Shown: positions 32,739 to 41,318 of the stretch, piece after piece
Position numbering within the stretch: position 1 is the first letter of the stretch
Layout of the letters: every line of letters begins with the position of its first letter
NCBI GenBank assembly: GCA_900471605.1
Contig: UCEY01000023.1
Span: 49,650 to 113,649, forward strand
Direction: 5' to 3'
From: Hyphomicrobiales bacterium
GTDB lineage: Bacteria > Pseudomonadota > Alphaproteobacteria > Rhizobiales > Rhizobiaceae
DNA length: 64,000 nt
The notes under the pieces: model-generated
What the model saw: the letters and a program-made list of their open reading frames with translations, nothing else
Databases searched by the model: none
What the model was told of the DNA's origin: nothing
Made by a program: the position numbers and the translations under genes

Positions 32739-32780
32739 TTCCCGGCAGGCGATGGTCCGGCCCTGCGGATTTGCCGGGAA
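32739..32780 (+). terminator. Inverted repeat after aminotransferase gene
   Basis: TTCCCGGCA (32739-32747) and TGCCGGGAA (32772-32780) are perfect 9-bp arms separated by 24 bases. The spacer can also pair internally, but no T-run follows. It is a weak terminator, or an operator-like element before the tautomerase gene. Confidence 0.3.
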
Positions 32781-32852
32781 TTCACGATTGATATCCGGGA
32801 ACGGGACGGGCTATGCTCGTTTCCGGCTGATTTAACATCCAAGGAGCGCGCC

Positions 32853-33086
32853 ATGCCCCACGTTATCGTCAAAATGATCGAGGGCCGCTCCGAGGAGCAG
32901 AAGCAGGCTCTGACTGCGGAAGTGACGAAGGCGCTGATGACCGCCCTCGGTTCCGCGGACAGCTCGATTTCCGTGGCAATCCAGGATGTCCCGAAGGACG
33001 ACTGGACGGACAAGGTCTATGTGCCCGACATCCAGGGCCAGCCGGACCTCATCTACAAGATGCCCGGTTACGATCCCTTCAAGTGA
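32853..33086 (+). CDS. 4-oxalocrotonate tautomerase-family small protein (PptA-like)
   Basis: This 77-residue tautomerase-fold subunit starts M-Pro-His-Val-Ile-Val, so after removal of the initiator Met the catalytic N-terminal proline is exposed. The rest (KMIEGRSEEQKQALTAEVTKALMTAL and SISVAIQDVPKDDW) matches the PptA/YdcE type of tautomerases that isomerise keto-enol substrates. AAGGAGC lies at good distance before the ATG. A GGAAC-N15-CGTT upstream is one base short of the EcfG spacing. It stands alone, convergent with the DUF763 gene. Confidence 0.85.
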   Translation: MPHVIVKMIEGRSEEQKQALTAEVTKALMTALGSADSSISVAIQDVPKDDWTDKVYVPDIQGQPDLIYKMPGYDPFK

Positions 33087-33122
33087 TCGCGTAGATCGCC
33101 GCCAAGAAATTACCGTCGGAAA

Positions 33123-34382
33123 TCACGGCAGCACCTGGCGGTCGGCCTCCTGCGGCGGCTCCCAGCCGAACACGCTGCGGCCGCCCCATTCGTGCGACTG
33201 GCGGAACTCGCCGGCGACGATTTCCTTGAGGTCCGGGCCGGTCACGTAGCGCTCCATCTGGCGGGCCTGGTCGTCGAGCCGCTTCAGTGCCTGCAGCTCC
33301 TCCTCCCGCCCGAGACGGGCCTTGCCGACGGCGGACTTCATCACCCTGATGGTCTCGTCATAGACCTTGAGCGGCACCGGGAACGGATGCCGGTCCTTGC
33401 CGCCATGGGCGAGCGAAAACCTTGCCGGATCGGAAAAACGGCAGGGCGCGCCATGCACCACTTCGGCCACCATGGCGAGCGCCTTGACCGTGCGGGCGCC
33501 GACCCCCGGCATCAGCAGCAGGTTTTCGAAATCCTCCGGGCCGCGATCGGCGGCCGCCGCCAGCGTGCCGTGCAACCGCTTCATGTTGACGTCCTCTTCG
33601 CGCACATCGTGATGCGCCGGGATGATCAGATGCGGCAGCATCGGCTGCGCCGCTTCCTTCGTCTTGCGCGGCGGCTCGATGGCGATCACCTCGCGGACGA
33701 TCCGGTCCGGCCCGAGTGTCGCGAGCAGGTCGAGCTGGCCTTTTCGTGAAGCCTCGGCGCGGTGGTCGGCGAGGTTGACGATCTCGCCCTGCTGCCTGCC
33801 TTCGATCGCCGCATGCGGGGAATCGACGAAGCTCTTCAGCCCCTCGGAAATCCAGTGATAACGCCGCGCCTGCCGCCTGTCGCCGTTCATGCCCTGCTGC
33901 ACCACCACCCATTTTCCGTCGTCGGTGACGATGAAGCCGTGCAGGTAGAGATCGAAACCGTCCTGCACCGCGGCGCTGTCCACCTTGGCGACCAGCCGGC
34001 TGGTCGTCGCAAGGCCGCTGCCGTCGATGCCGACGCGGTTTCCGATCGCGATCAGTTCGTCCGGCGTCTGCCTCGAGTTTTTTCCGCGGCCGCCGCAGAC
34101 ATGGATGCCGAGTTCGCCGGCCATCGGCGTCAGCCCGCGTTTGAGCGCGCCGAGAACGCTGGTGGTGATGCCGGAGGAATGCCAGTCCATGCCCATGACG
34201 CAGCCGAAGGACTGGAACCAGAAGGGATGCGCCAGCCGCCTCAAGAGTTCATCGCGGCCGTATTCGATGACGATCGCTTCGGTGATGATCGCCCCGAGCT
34301 TGGTCATGCGCTCGCCGAGCCACCGGGGAACCCGGCCGCCGTGAAGCGGAAGATCGGCGCTGCCTGCTCTTTGAACCATCAC
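33123..34382 (-). CDS. DUF763 domain protein
   Basis: This 419-residue soluble protein begins with RAGSADLPLHGGRVPRWLGERM and contains FGCVMGMDWHSSGITTSVLGALKRGL and IHVCGGRGKNSRQTP, the conserved DUF763 core. Near residue 300 is an LLLMPGVGARTVKALAMVAEVVHG segment like a helix-hairpin-helix, so nucleic-acid binding is possible. No function is established for the family to my knowledge. It has no obvious operon partners. Confidence 0.85.
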   Translation of the reverse strand: MMVQRAGSADLPLHGGRVPRWLGERMTKLGAIITEAIVIEYGRDELLRRLAHPFWFQSFGCVMGMDWHSSGITTSVLGALKRGLTPMAGELGIHVCGGRGKNSRQTPDELIAIGNRVGIDGSGLATTSRLVAKVDSAAVQDGFDLYLHGFIVTDDGKWVVVQQGMNGDRRQARRYHWISEGLKSFVDSPHAAIEGRQQGEIVNLADHRAEASRKGQLDLLATLGPDRIVREVIAIEPPRKTKEAAQPMLPHLIIPAHHDVREEDVNMKRLHGTLAAAADRGPEDFENLLLMPGVGARTVKALAMVAEVVHGAPCRFSDPARFSLAHGGKDRHPFPVPLKVYDETIRVMKSAVGKARLGREEELQALKRLDDQARQMERYVTGPDLKEIVAGEFRQSHEWGGRSVFGWEPPQEADRQVLP

Positions 34383-34406
34383 CCGCTTATATACGGGCGG
34401 GCAGGC

Positions 34407-35579
34407 TCACGATAGGGAAAAGTTCTGCAAACGTTCCTCAAGCAGCCCGATCGTCGCGACGTCCGCATTGGCGAAGGCGAAGCGTAGGTAATCCTGCTGG
34501 CTCTCGCCGAAATAGGCGCCGGGAATGCAGATGACACCGGCCTGCCTCGCAAGCTTTTCCGCCACTTCCGCCGAACTCTTGCCGGGAAAGGGATGCCGCA
34601 CGAAGGCGAAATAGGCGCCGATCGCATCGAGCTTCCAGCCGTTGACGGAGCGCATCACCGCCTTCAGGGCGTCGGCGCGGCGGCCGATCTCCTGGCGGTT
34701 CTCCTCGCGCCAGCCGGCGAGAAGCGGCAGCGCCTCGGCGACCGCCGCCTGGGCCGCACGCGGCGCGCAGATCTGCAGGTTGTCCATGATCTTGGCGATC
34801 TGCTCCACCGCCGCCGTTCCGGCCGTGATCGCGCCGAGCCGATGGCCGGGAATGCAGAAGGATTTCGAGAAGCTGTAGAGGCTGATCAGCGTATCCTCCC
34901 ACCCGTCGAGGCCGAAGAGCCCGTGCGGCGCCTGGCCTGCGACGGGCAGGAAGTCGCGATAGGTCTCGTCGAGGATCAGCCAGATGCCCTTGTTCCGGCA
35001 GAGCTTGAAGATTGCTTCGAGCAGCGATGGCGGATAGATCGCGCCGGTCGGATTGTTGGGCGAGACGAGCGCCAGGGCCCGCACGTCGGGCGTGATCGCC
35101 GCCTCGATCGCCAGGAGATCCGGCAGGAAGCCGTTCGCCGCTTCGCAGGCGACGAACGCGGTCCTGACACCCATCATGGCGAGCGTCGTTTCATGGTTGA
35201 AATAGAAGGGCTCGGTCATCAGCACCGTATTGCCCGGACCGGCGACTGTCATCGCCGCCGAGACGAAGGCCTGGTTGCAGCCCGACGTGATGTGGGTGTT
35301 CGAAGGCCCGATATTCGCGCCGTAGACCTCGCAGACATGCGCCGCATAGGCCGTCCTGAGGACCGCCTCGCCCTCGATCGGTCCGTAACCGGTAAAGGCC
35401 TTGGACGAACCGGTCTCGCCAAGCAGCCGCAGCATGTCCGGGTGGGCGGGATAACCGGGCACGGCCTGCGATAGGTCGATCAGCGGTCCCTCTGCCCCGT
35501 CATAGGCGCGCCCCCAGGCGGCAACGGAGGGAACGGGCGGCGGGCTGAGCTTTTCGACAAGTGGATTGAAGGCAGGCAT
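34407..35579 (-). CDS. PLP-dependent aminotransferase, class I/II
   Basis: This 390-residue aminotransferase has the PLP lysine in SLYSFSKSFCIPGHRLGAI, NNPTGAIYPPSLLEAIF and LILDETYRDFL. It has a relatively short N-terminus starting MPAFNPLVEKLSPPPVPSVAAWGRAYDGAEGPLIDLSQAVPGYPAHPDML. It is distinct from the aminotransferase at 31510. It is divergent from the sulfite-oxidase-like gene, with a striking inverted repeat between them. Substrate unknown. Confidence 0.88.
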   Translation of the reverse strand: MPAFNPLVEKLSPPPVPSVAAWGRAYDGAEGPLIDLSQAVPGYPAHPDMLRLLGETGSSKAFTGYGPIEGEAVLRTAYAAHVCEVYGANIGPSNTHITSGCNQAFVSAAMTVAGPGNTVLMTEPFYFNHETTLAMMGVRTAFVACEAANGFLPDLLAIEAAITPDVRALALVSPNNPTGAIYPPSLLEAIFKLCRNKGIWLILDETYRDFLPVAGQAPHGLFGLDGWEDTLISLYSFSKSFCIPGHRLGAITAGTAAVEQIAKIMDNLQICAPRAAQAAVAEALPLLAGWREENRQEIGRRADALKAVMRSVNGWKLDAIGAYFAFVRHPFPGKSSAEVAEKLARQAGVICIPGAYFGESQQDYLRFAFANADVATIGLLEERLQNFSLS

Positions 35580-35608
35580 GATTTTCCGACAACACGATTT
35601 TCAACGGC

Positions 35609-35633
35609 ATCAATTGCGGTAGGGACAATTGAT
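35609..35633. promoter_or_regulatory. Operator-like inverted repeat in divergent promoter region
   Basis: ATCAATTG (35609-35616) and CAATTGAT (35626-35633) are perfect 8-bp arms with a 9-bp spacer. They are centred between the aminotransferase and the sulfite-oxidase-like genes, in a 102-bp gap. No regulator is encoded beside it. Confidence 0.45.
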
Positions 35634-35681
35634 TGCCTTCCTTGTTTATCAGATTATCGGGCGACGCAAGGAGAACCGGAC

Positions 35682-36344
35682 ATGGCCGACGAGATTGAGC
35701 CCCAGGATTCGAAGCTCACCATCACCAAACGGAAATGGGCCGAGCAGGGCAAGTTCCTGACCGGCCGGATGACGCGGCCTGAAACAGACCGCCTGCCGCC
35801 CGGCCAGCATCTGGTCAAGAACTGGCCTGTGCTCGACCTCGGCCAGCAGCCGCAGGTTTCGACGGAAAGGTGGAAGCTCGACGTGCGCGGCCTCGTCAAC
35901 AACCGCCGGACGCTGGACTGGGCGGCCTTCCAGGCCCTGCCGCAGACCGAAATGCGCTCCGATATCCACTGCGTGACCACTTGGTCGCGTTACGACAACA
36001 ACTGGAAAGGCGTCTCGACCCACGATTTCCTGGATTTTGTCGATCCGCAGGAGGAGGCTGTCGCCGTCATGCTGACGAGCTATGACGGCTATACCACCAA
36101 CCTGCTGCTTTCGGACTTTGCCTCGCCGGACGCGATCATCGTCACGGAATGGGAAGGCAGGCCGCTCAGCGAGGAGCATGGCGGGCCGGTGCGGCTGGTC
36201 GTGCCGCACCTCTATTTCTGGAAGAGTGCCAAATGGCTGAACCGGATCGAATTCCTCGACCGGGACCAGGCCGGCTTCTGGGAGAAGAACGGCTACCACA
36301 TGCGCGGCGATCCCTGGTCGGAGGAGCGCTATTCGGAAGACTGA
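35682..36344 (+). CDS. Sulfite oxidase-like molybdopterin-dependent oxidoreductase
   Basis: This 220-residue protein has the sulfite-oxidase/MsrP-type molybdopterin fold. SDIHCVTTWSRYDNNWKGVS supplies the molybdenum-ligand cysteine. YDGYTTNLLLSDF and the GGPVRLVVPHLYFWKSAKWLNRIEF segment are conserved. There is no signal peptide or Tat motif, so it should be cytoplasmic, unlike MsrP. Substrate unknown. It is divergent from the aminotransferase and 3 bp from the convergent F420-reductase-like gene. Confidence 0.88.
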   Translation: MADEIEPQDSKLTITKRKWAEQGKFLTGRMTRPETDRLPPGQHLVKNWPVLDLGQQPQVSTERWKLDVRGLVNNRRTLDWAAFQALPQTEMRSDIHCVTTWSRYDNNWKGVSTHDFLDFVDPQEEAVAVMLTSYDGYTTNLLLSDFASPDAIIVTEWEGRPLSEEHGGPVRLVVPHLYFWKSAKWLNRIEFLDRDQAGFWEKNGYHMRGDPWSEERYSED

Positions 36345-36347
36345 GCG

Positions 36348-36947
36348 TCAGCCGAAGTTCACCAGGTTGAGCCCCGGCAGCGGACCGCCCGGGAACTGCG
36401 CGAGCTTGGCTCCGACCGATAGCGGCCCGAGGTCGATGCCGAAGAAACCGAGCTTCTCGATCAAGGCGGCGACCTCCGTCTTTGCGGCGGCATCGTCGCC
36501 CGAATAGAAGAGCACCCGCTTGCCGCCTTCGGAGGCGGGATCTGCCTCGACCAGTTTCGCGAACAGGTGATTGAAGGCCTTCACAACCCGGGCGCCGGGA
36601 ACAAGATCCGACACGATCTCGCTCGAGAGACGGCCGTTGAGTTCGGCCGGCTTGTAGAGGGGCGACTCGATCGGGTTGTTGGCGTCGATGACGATCCGGC
36701 CTTTCCAGTCCGGCAACCCGGCAAGGGCGGCCGGCAGCTTCGTCCACGGAACCGCGATCAGCACCATGTCGGCGCTGGCGGCCTCCTCGATCGTGCCGGC
36801 CGAGATCCACGGCGAAAGCTCGGTGGTCAGTTCTTCGAGCGATGCCGGGCCGCGGCTGTTTGCGATGGTGGCGTGCACGCCGCTGCGGGCAAGAGCGCGG
36901 GCGAAAGCTGCGCCGATATTGCCGGCGCCGATGATACCGATGGTCAT
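36348..36947 (-). CDS. NADPH-dependent F420 reductase-like oxidoreductase
   Basis: This 199-residue Rossmann protein begins MTIGIIGAGNIGAAFARALARSG with a GxGxxG dinucleotide site. It carries ATIANSRGP, DANNPIESPLYKPAELNGRLSSEIV and FNHLFAKLV, the pattern of the NADPH:F420 oxidoreductase-like family. In bacteria without F420 such proteins usually reduce other substrates. The divergent LysR gene, with an inverted repeat between them, probably controls it. Confidence 0.85.
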   Translation of the reverse strand: MTIGIIGAGNIGAAFARALARSGVHATIANSRGPASLEELTTELSPWISAGTIEEAASADMVLIAVPWTKLPAALAGLPDWKGRIVIDANNPIESPLYKPAELNGRLSSEIVSDLVPGARVVKAFNHLFAKLVEADPASEGGKRVLFYSGDDAAAKTEVAALIEKLGFFGIDLGPLSVGAKLAQFPGGPLPGLNLVNFG

Positions 36948-37013
36948 GGACGATACTCCTTCGTGTTTCGATGGGAGGAATATCGCCTCTGGACTGGCTC
37001 TTGATTAGCCGGC

Positions 37014-37029
37014 AATGATGCGGATCATT
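37014..37029. promoter_or_regulatory. LysR-type operator candidate
   Basis: AATGAT (37014-37019), GCGG, ATCATT (37024-37029) is an inverted repeat in the 111-bp gap between the oxidoreductase and the LysR gene. The interrupted AT-containing dyad fits a LysR-type T-N11-A site. Confidence 0.45.
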
Positions 37030-37058
37030 TTCAAGCATCCGTTGAAGACAGGTCGATC

Positions 37059-38012
37059 ATGGAAAGCCTCGCCAACCTGGAGTCCTTCGTCCGCAGCGCG
37101 GAGCTCGGGGGCTTTTCGGCGGCCGCAAGGCGGATGGCGCTGACCCCGGCGGCCGTCAGCCGCAATGTCGCGATTCTGGAACGGAATATCGGCACCCGTC
37201 TCTTCCAGCGCAGCACCCGAAGGCTGACGCTGACGGAGGCGGGAGAGCGCTTTCTGTCGGAGATCCGGGGTCATGTGGAGGCGTTGCAGACGGCAATCGA
37301 AGGGATCTCATCGGAAGGCGCAGAACCGGCCGGCGTGCTGAAGGTCAGCATGAGCCCGCATTTCGGAACGGACTATATCCTGCCCCTGATGCCGGAATTC
37401 ATCGCCCGTTACCCGCTCATCCGGCCGGAATGGACGTTCGAGAACCGGCAGGTCGATCTGATCGCGGAAGGCTACGATGCCGCGATCGGCGGCGGCTTCG
37501 AGCTGACGCCCGGCACGGTGGCCCGCGTGCTGGCACCGGCCCATATCATTCTGGTCGCGTCGCCGGCCTATATGAAGGACAAGCCGCTCCCCGCCCATCC
37601 GGCAGACCTTGCGCACCTCGACGGCATACACATGCGGTCTTCCAATACCGGCCGCATCCGCCAATGGGTGATGCGAAATGCCCTTGGGGACGAGATGACG
37701 GCGGTGACGGTGGAAAGGATCGTCATGAACGACCCCGCGGCCATCGCCCGCGCCGCGGCGCTTGGGCTTGGCGTCGGGATGATCGCCATGCCCGATAGCC
37801 TGCCTTATTTCGAACGCGGGGAACTCATCCGGCTGCTGCCGGACTGGTATGCCGATATCGGGCCGATATCGATCTACTACGCCAGCAAGACGCTGCTGCC
37901 GGCAAAGACCCGCCTCTTCGTCGACTTCGTCGTCGAGCATTTTCGCCGGGAGCGCCTGGCGGAACGTTTTGCGGGCAGCCTCGGCGCATCGAACCTGCCG
38001 AAGCGGAAATAG
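37059..38012 (+). CDS. LysR-family transcriptional regulator
   Basis: This 317-residue protein has an N-terminal winged helix-turn-helix (ESLANLESFVRSAELGGFSAAARRMALTPAAVSRNVAILERNIGTRLFQRSTRRLTLTEAGERFL) and a C-terminal effector-binding domain. It is divergent from the F420-reductase-like gene, the usual arrangement for a LysR regulator and its target. It ends 34 bp from the convergent molybdenum enzyme gene. The effector is unknown. Confidence 0.9.
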   Translation: MESLANLESFVRSAELGGFSAAARRMALTPAAVSRNVAILERNIGTRLFQRSTRRLTLTEAGERFLSEIRGHVEALQTAIEGISSEGAEPAGVLKVSMSPHFGTDYILPLMPEFIARYPLIRPEWTFENRQVDLIAEGYDAAIGGGFELTPGTVARVLAPAHIILVASPAYMKDKPLPAHPADLAHLDGIHMRSSNTGRIRQWVMRNALGDEMTAVTVERIVMNDPAAIARAAALGLGVGMIAMPDSLPYFERGELIRLLPDWYADIGPISIYYASKTLLPAKTRLFVDFVVEHFRRERLAERFAGSLGASNLPKRK

Positions 38013-38046
38013 GCGCACCCGGTCGAAACCGGATGCGCCGGGGCGG

Positions 38047-40335
38047 TCAGATCAGCTTTTCGAGCGTGATCGGCAGATCGCGGACCCGCTTGCCGGTGGC
38101 ATGGAAGACCGCGTTGGCGATCGCCGGGGCAACGCCGACGATACCGACTTCGCCGACGCCCTTGCCGCCCAGCGCCGAGGCGCCGTAGTCGGGAACGCCG
38201 ACCGAGATCACCTGGATGTCCGGCACGTCGGCGTTGGTCGGGACCAGGTAGTCGCCCATGTTGTTGTTGACGGTCCGGCCGTTGCGCAGGTCGACGAGAC
38301 CTTCTTCGAGCAGCGCCTGGCCAATGCCCATGATGATGCCGCCCCGCCACTGGCTTTCGACCAGCCGCGGATTGTAGAGCCGACCGCAATCGAAGGCCGA
38401 GACGATGCGGGACACCCGCACCGTGCCGAAATCTTCGTCCACCCGTACTTCCGCGAAATGGGCGCACCAGCTGTGCATGGAATATTCGCCCATGGTCGGC
38501 CCCTGGACCTTTGCCATGGTCGTCCAGGCCTGATGATGTTCCTGCGGAGTTGCGCCGTCCGGCAGCGTATTCCTGCGGACCTCGATCTCGTCACGGCCGA
38601 GCGCCGCCATCAGTTCCGGCAGCGTGAGCGACGGTCCCTGGTCGCGGGGCACTGCGATCCGGCCGCCGCCGAAGGTCAGCGTATTGGCGCCGGTATCGCG
38701 CAGCGGCGATTTCTCGTCGCTGAGCGCCAGCCCGATCAGTTCGTCGCGGGCAGCCGTCGCCGCCTTGTGCACGGCGCCGAGGATCGAACCCGCCAGCATC
38801 GAGCCGCCGGCGATCGCCGAACCCGGCAGGCGGGAATCGCCGAGATGGACCTCGACCTGGTCGACGGGAATGCCGAACACTTCGGCTGCCGTCTGGGCCA
38901 GGATCGTATAGGTCCCCTGCCCCATGTCGATCGCACCGCTGACGACCTCGACCCGGCCATTGCCGAGGATGCGGATCATCGCCTCGCTCGGCGCCTGGAT
39001 GACCGGGAAGGTGCCGCAGCCGATACCCCAGCCGATCAGTTGACGCCCGTCGCGCATGGAACGCGGTTCGTGGCTGCGCTTCGACCAGCCGAAGGCTTCC
39101 GCCCCCTCGGTCAGCGCCTCGCGCAGCCGGCGGGTCGACCAGGGTTTCCCCGACTGGTAGTCGCGGTCGGCATAGTTCTTGAGCCGCAGTTCGAGCGGGT
39201 CCATGCCGAGCTTGTAGGCCAGTTCCTCGATGGCGTTTTCGATGCCGAAGGCGCTGGGGTTCTTGCCCGGGCCGCGCAACGCGCCGGGTGTCACGGTGTT
39301 GACCGGCACGACCCGATGCTGCGACGAGAAATTTTCGACCTTGTAGAGGATCGGCGTCGCCGCCCCGGTCTGCTCCGGCCAGTCCGCATAGGTGGAGGTC
39401 TCGCTGGCGCCGCGATGAACGATCGCCTGCAGGATGCCGTCTTCCGTTGCGCCGAGGGCGATCTTCTGGCGGGTGGCGGCCCGGCCGCCATAATTGATGA
39501 AATTCTGCGGCCTGGTGAGCGCGAGCTTGACCGGCCGGCCGAGCTTTCTTGCCGCGAAAGCGGCGACCGCGCCATGGGCGAGAGCCGCCCCCTTCGAGCC
39601 GAACCCGCCGCCGATGAACGGTGAGATCAGGCGGACATTTTCATAAGGAATGCCGAACCACTCGGAATAGCTGCGCGCCATGCCGTGTGACCACTGGCTG
39701 GGTTCCCAGACCGTGATCTGGTCGCCGTCCCACTTCACGGTGAGACCATGCGGCTCCATGGCGACGTGATATTCGCGCGGCGTACGGTATTCGCCTTCGA
39801 TCCTGACGGGTGCGGCGGCAAGCGCGGCCTCCGCGTCGCCCCAGCCGGAGGTGAGGTTGTCCATGACCTTGCCTTCGCCGGCGGCCGGATCATCGAAGCT
39901 CGCCACATGCGCCGTCCGCTCATAGGTAATGCAGATCAGCTTTGCGGCCTCGATCGCCTGTTCCCGGCTCTCCGCGACGACGGCCACGACCGACTGGCCG
40001 TTGTACTGCACCTGCTTCGGCAGCGGATAATAAGGTTGGTTTTCCGGGCGATTGCCGCCCCAGTCGGAGGCAACCAGGAGACCCATATCGTCATCCGGCG
40101 TCAGCACCATCAGCACGCCCGGGGCCGCAAGCGCTTTTCCCGTATCGACCTTGACGACGCGCCCCGCCGCAACGGTGCTTTGCACGAGAATGGCGTAGGC
40201 GAGACCTTCGACCGGATATTCGAGCGCATAGGTCGCACCGCCGGTGACCTTTAGATTGCCTTCGAAACGCGTCTGACGACCGCCGACCGTCCCGTCGGAA
40301 GCATCGCCGTGTTTTCGGGGTTCCATGATGGTCAT
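38047..40335 (-). CDS. paoC: Xanthine-dehydrogenase-family molybdopterin-binding subunit (PaoC-like)
   Basis: This 762-residue large subunit holds the molybdenum cofactor of a PaoABC-like aldehyde oxidoreductase. Landmarks include FIGGGFGSKGAALAHGAVAAFAA, ALRGPGKNPSAFGIE, MGQGTYTILAQTAAEVFG and the C-terminal GGKGVGEVGIVGVAPAIANAV with the catalytic Glu. The start at ATG 40335 overlaps the FAD-subunit stop by four bases. A longer in-frame ORF upstream is just a shadow of that gene. Substrate class: aldehydes or N-heterocycles, by family. Confidence 0.88.
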   Translation of the reverse strand: MTIMEPRKHGDASDGTVGGRQTRFEGNLKVTGGATYALEYPVEGLAYAILVQSTVAAGRVVKVDTGKALAAPGVLMVLTPDDDMGLLVASDWGGNRPENQPYYPLPKQVQYNGQSVVAVVAESREQAIEAAKLICITYERTAHVASFDDPAAGEGKVMDNLTSGWGDAEAALAAAPVRIEGEYRTPREYHVAMEPHGLTVKWDGDQITVWEPSQWSHGMARSYSEWFGIPYENVRLISPFIGGGFGSKGAALAHGAVAAFAARKLGRPVKLALTRPQNFINYGGRAATRQKIALGATEDGILQAIVHRGASETSTYADWPEQTGAATPILYKVENFSSQHRVVPVNTVTPGALRGPGKNPSAFGIENAIEELAYKLGMDPLELRLKNYADRDYQSGKPWSTRRLREALTEGAEAFGWSKRSHEPRSMRDGRQLIGWGIGCGTFPVIQAPSEAMIRILGNGRVEVVSGAIDMGQGTYTILAQTAAEVFGIPVDQVEVHLGDSRLPGSAIAGGSMLAGSILGAVHKAATAARDELIGLALSDEKSPLRDTGANTLTFGGGRIAVPRDQGPSLTLPELMAALGRDEIEVRRNTLPDGATPQEHHQAWTTMAKVQGPTMGEYSMHSWCAHFAEVRVDEDFGTVRVSRIVSAFDCGRLYNPRLVESQWRGGIIMGIGQALLEEGLVDLRNGRTVNNNMGDYLVPTNADVPDIQVISVGVPDYGASALGGKGVGEVGIVGVAPAIANAVFHATGKRVRDLPITLEKLI

Positions 40336-41318
40336 GCGAGACCTCCAACTTTCAGGATGGCGCGGGCGACGACGCGCGGCGCAAGTTCGATCTTGTAGTG
40401 ATTGGCGCCATGCGAAACGGCACCCTCCATGGCAAGCCGGCTGGCCGTTTCGATGGTTTCGGCATTGAGCACCTTGCCGATCAGGGCCTGTTCGACGCCA
40501 CGAGCCCGCCACGGCTTGGTAGCAACGCCGCCGAGGGCGACGCGGATATCGCGCACCGTCCTGCCGTCCGCTTCGAATTCGAGGCCGACTGCGGCACTCG
40601 CGGCAGCGAATTCATAGGATTGCCGGTCGCGGACCTTCAGATAGGTCGAGTTTTTCGCCGCGGCGGAGGCCGGCACGGTGATGGCAGTGATCATCTCGCC
40701 CCGTTCCAGCACGGTTTCCCGCTCCGGCGTGTTGCCGGGCAGAAGAAAGAAGTCATCCACCGGCACCGTCCGGCCTCCGAGTTCGACCTTTGCATCAAAA
40801 GCAACGAGGGCGATGGCCAGATCTCCGGGATAGCTGGCGATGCAGGTATCGCTCGTGCCGAGGACGGCATGATTGCGGGTGACGCCGCCGAGCGCCGAAC
40901 AGCCGGAGCCGGGATTGCGCTTGTGGCAGGCCGGAAACACGTCCGGTTCGCGGAAATACGAACAGCGCGTCCGCTGCAGCAGGTTGCCGCCGATCGTCGC
41001 CATGTTGCGAAGCTGGGCGGAAGCCGCCAGCGACAACGATTCCGAAACCGCCGGGAAAGCAGCACGGATGCCGGCGTGATCGGCAACCTGGCCCATCTTT
41101 GCCAGCGCGCCGATCCTGGCGCCGTTTTCATCGACCTCGATCCCGCCGAGACCGGAGAGGTGGGTGATGTCGACGACCGTTTCCGGTTCCATCACGCCGC
41201 ATTTGGCGAGATCGAGCAGCGTCGTGCCGCCGGCAAGCAGCATGATGCCGGCCTGCGTCGCCGCCTGGCGGGCTTCGTCGGCCGAGGAGGCGCGGAGATA
41301 GGAAAAGTCTCTCATCAC
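40332..41318 (-). CDS. paoB: FAD-binding subunit with extra cysteine insertion (PaoB-like)
   Basis: This 328-residue medium subunit passes electrons from the molybdenum site to FAD. The FAD loop reads AQLRNMATIGGNLLQRTRCSYFREPDVFPACHKRNPGSGCSALGG. The cysteines at RTRCSY, FPACHK, GSGCSA and SDTCIA match the extra [4Fe-4S] site known in E. coli PaoB. It overlaps paoC-like and the 2Fe-2S gene by four bases each, so the three are one translationally coupled operon. Confidence 0.88.
   Translation of the reverse strand: MMRDFSYLRASSADEARQAATQAGIMLLAGGTTLLDLAKCGVMEPETVVDITHLSGLGGIEVDENGARIGALAKMGQVADHAGIRAAFPAVSESLSLAASAQLRNMATIGGNLLQRTRCSYFREPDVFPACHKRNPGSGCSALGGVTRNHAVLGTSDTCIASYPGDLAIALVAFDAKVELGGRTVPVDDFFLLPGNTPERETVLERGEMITAITVPASAAAKNSTYLKVRDRQSYEFAAASAAVGLEFEADGRTVRDIRVALGGVATKPWRARGVEQALIGKVLNAETIETASRLAMEGAVSHGANHYKIELAPRVVARAILKVGGLA

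Noticed and set aside
32798..32821. EcfG promoter before the tautomerase gene
   Set aside because: GGAAC and CGTT are present, but the spacer is 15 bases, one shorter than the accepted range.
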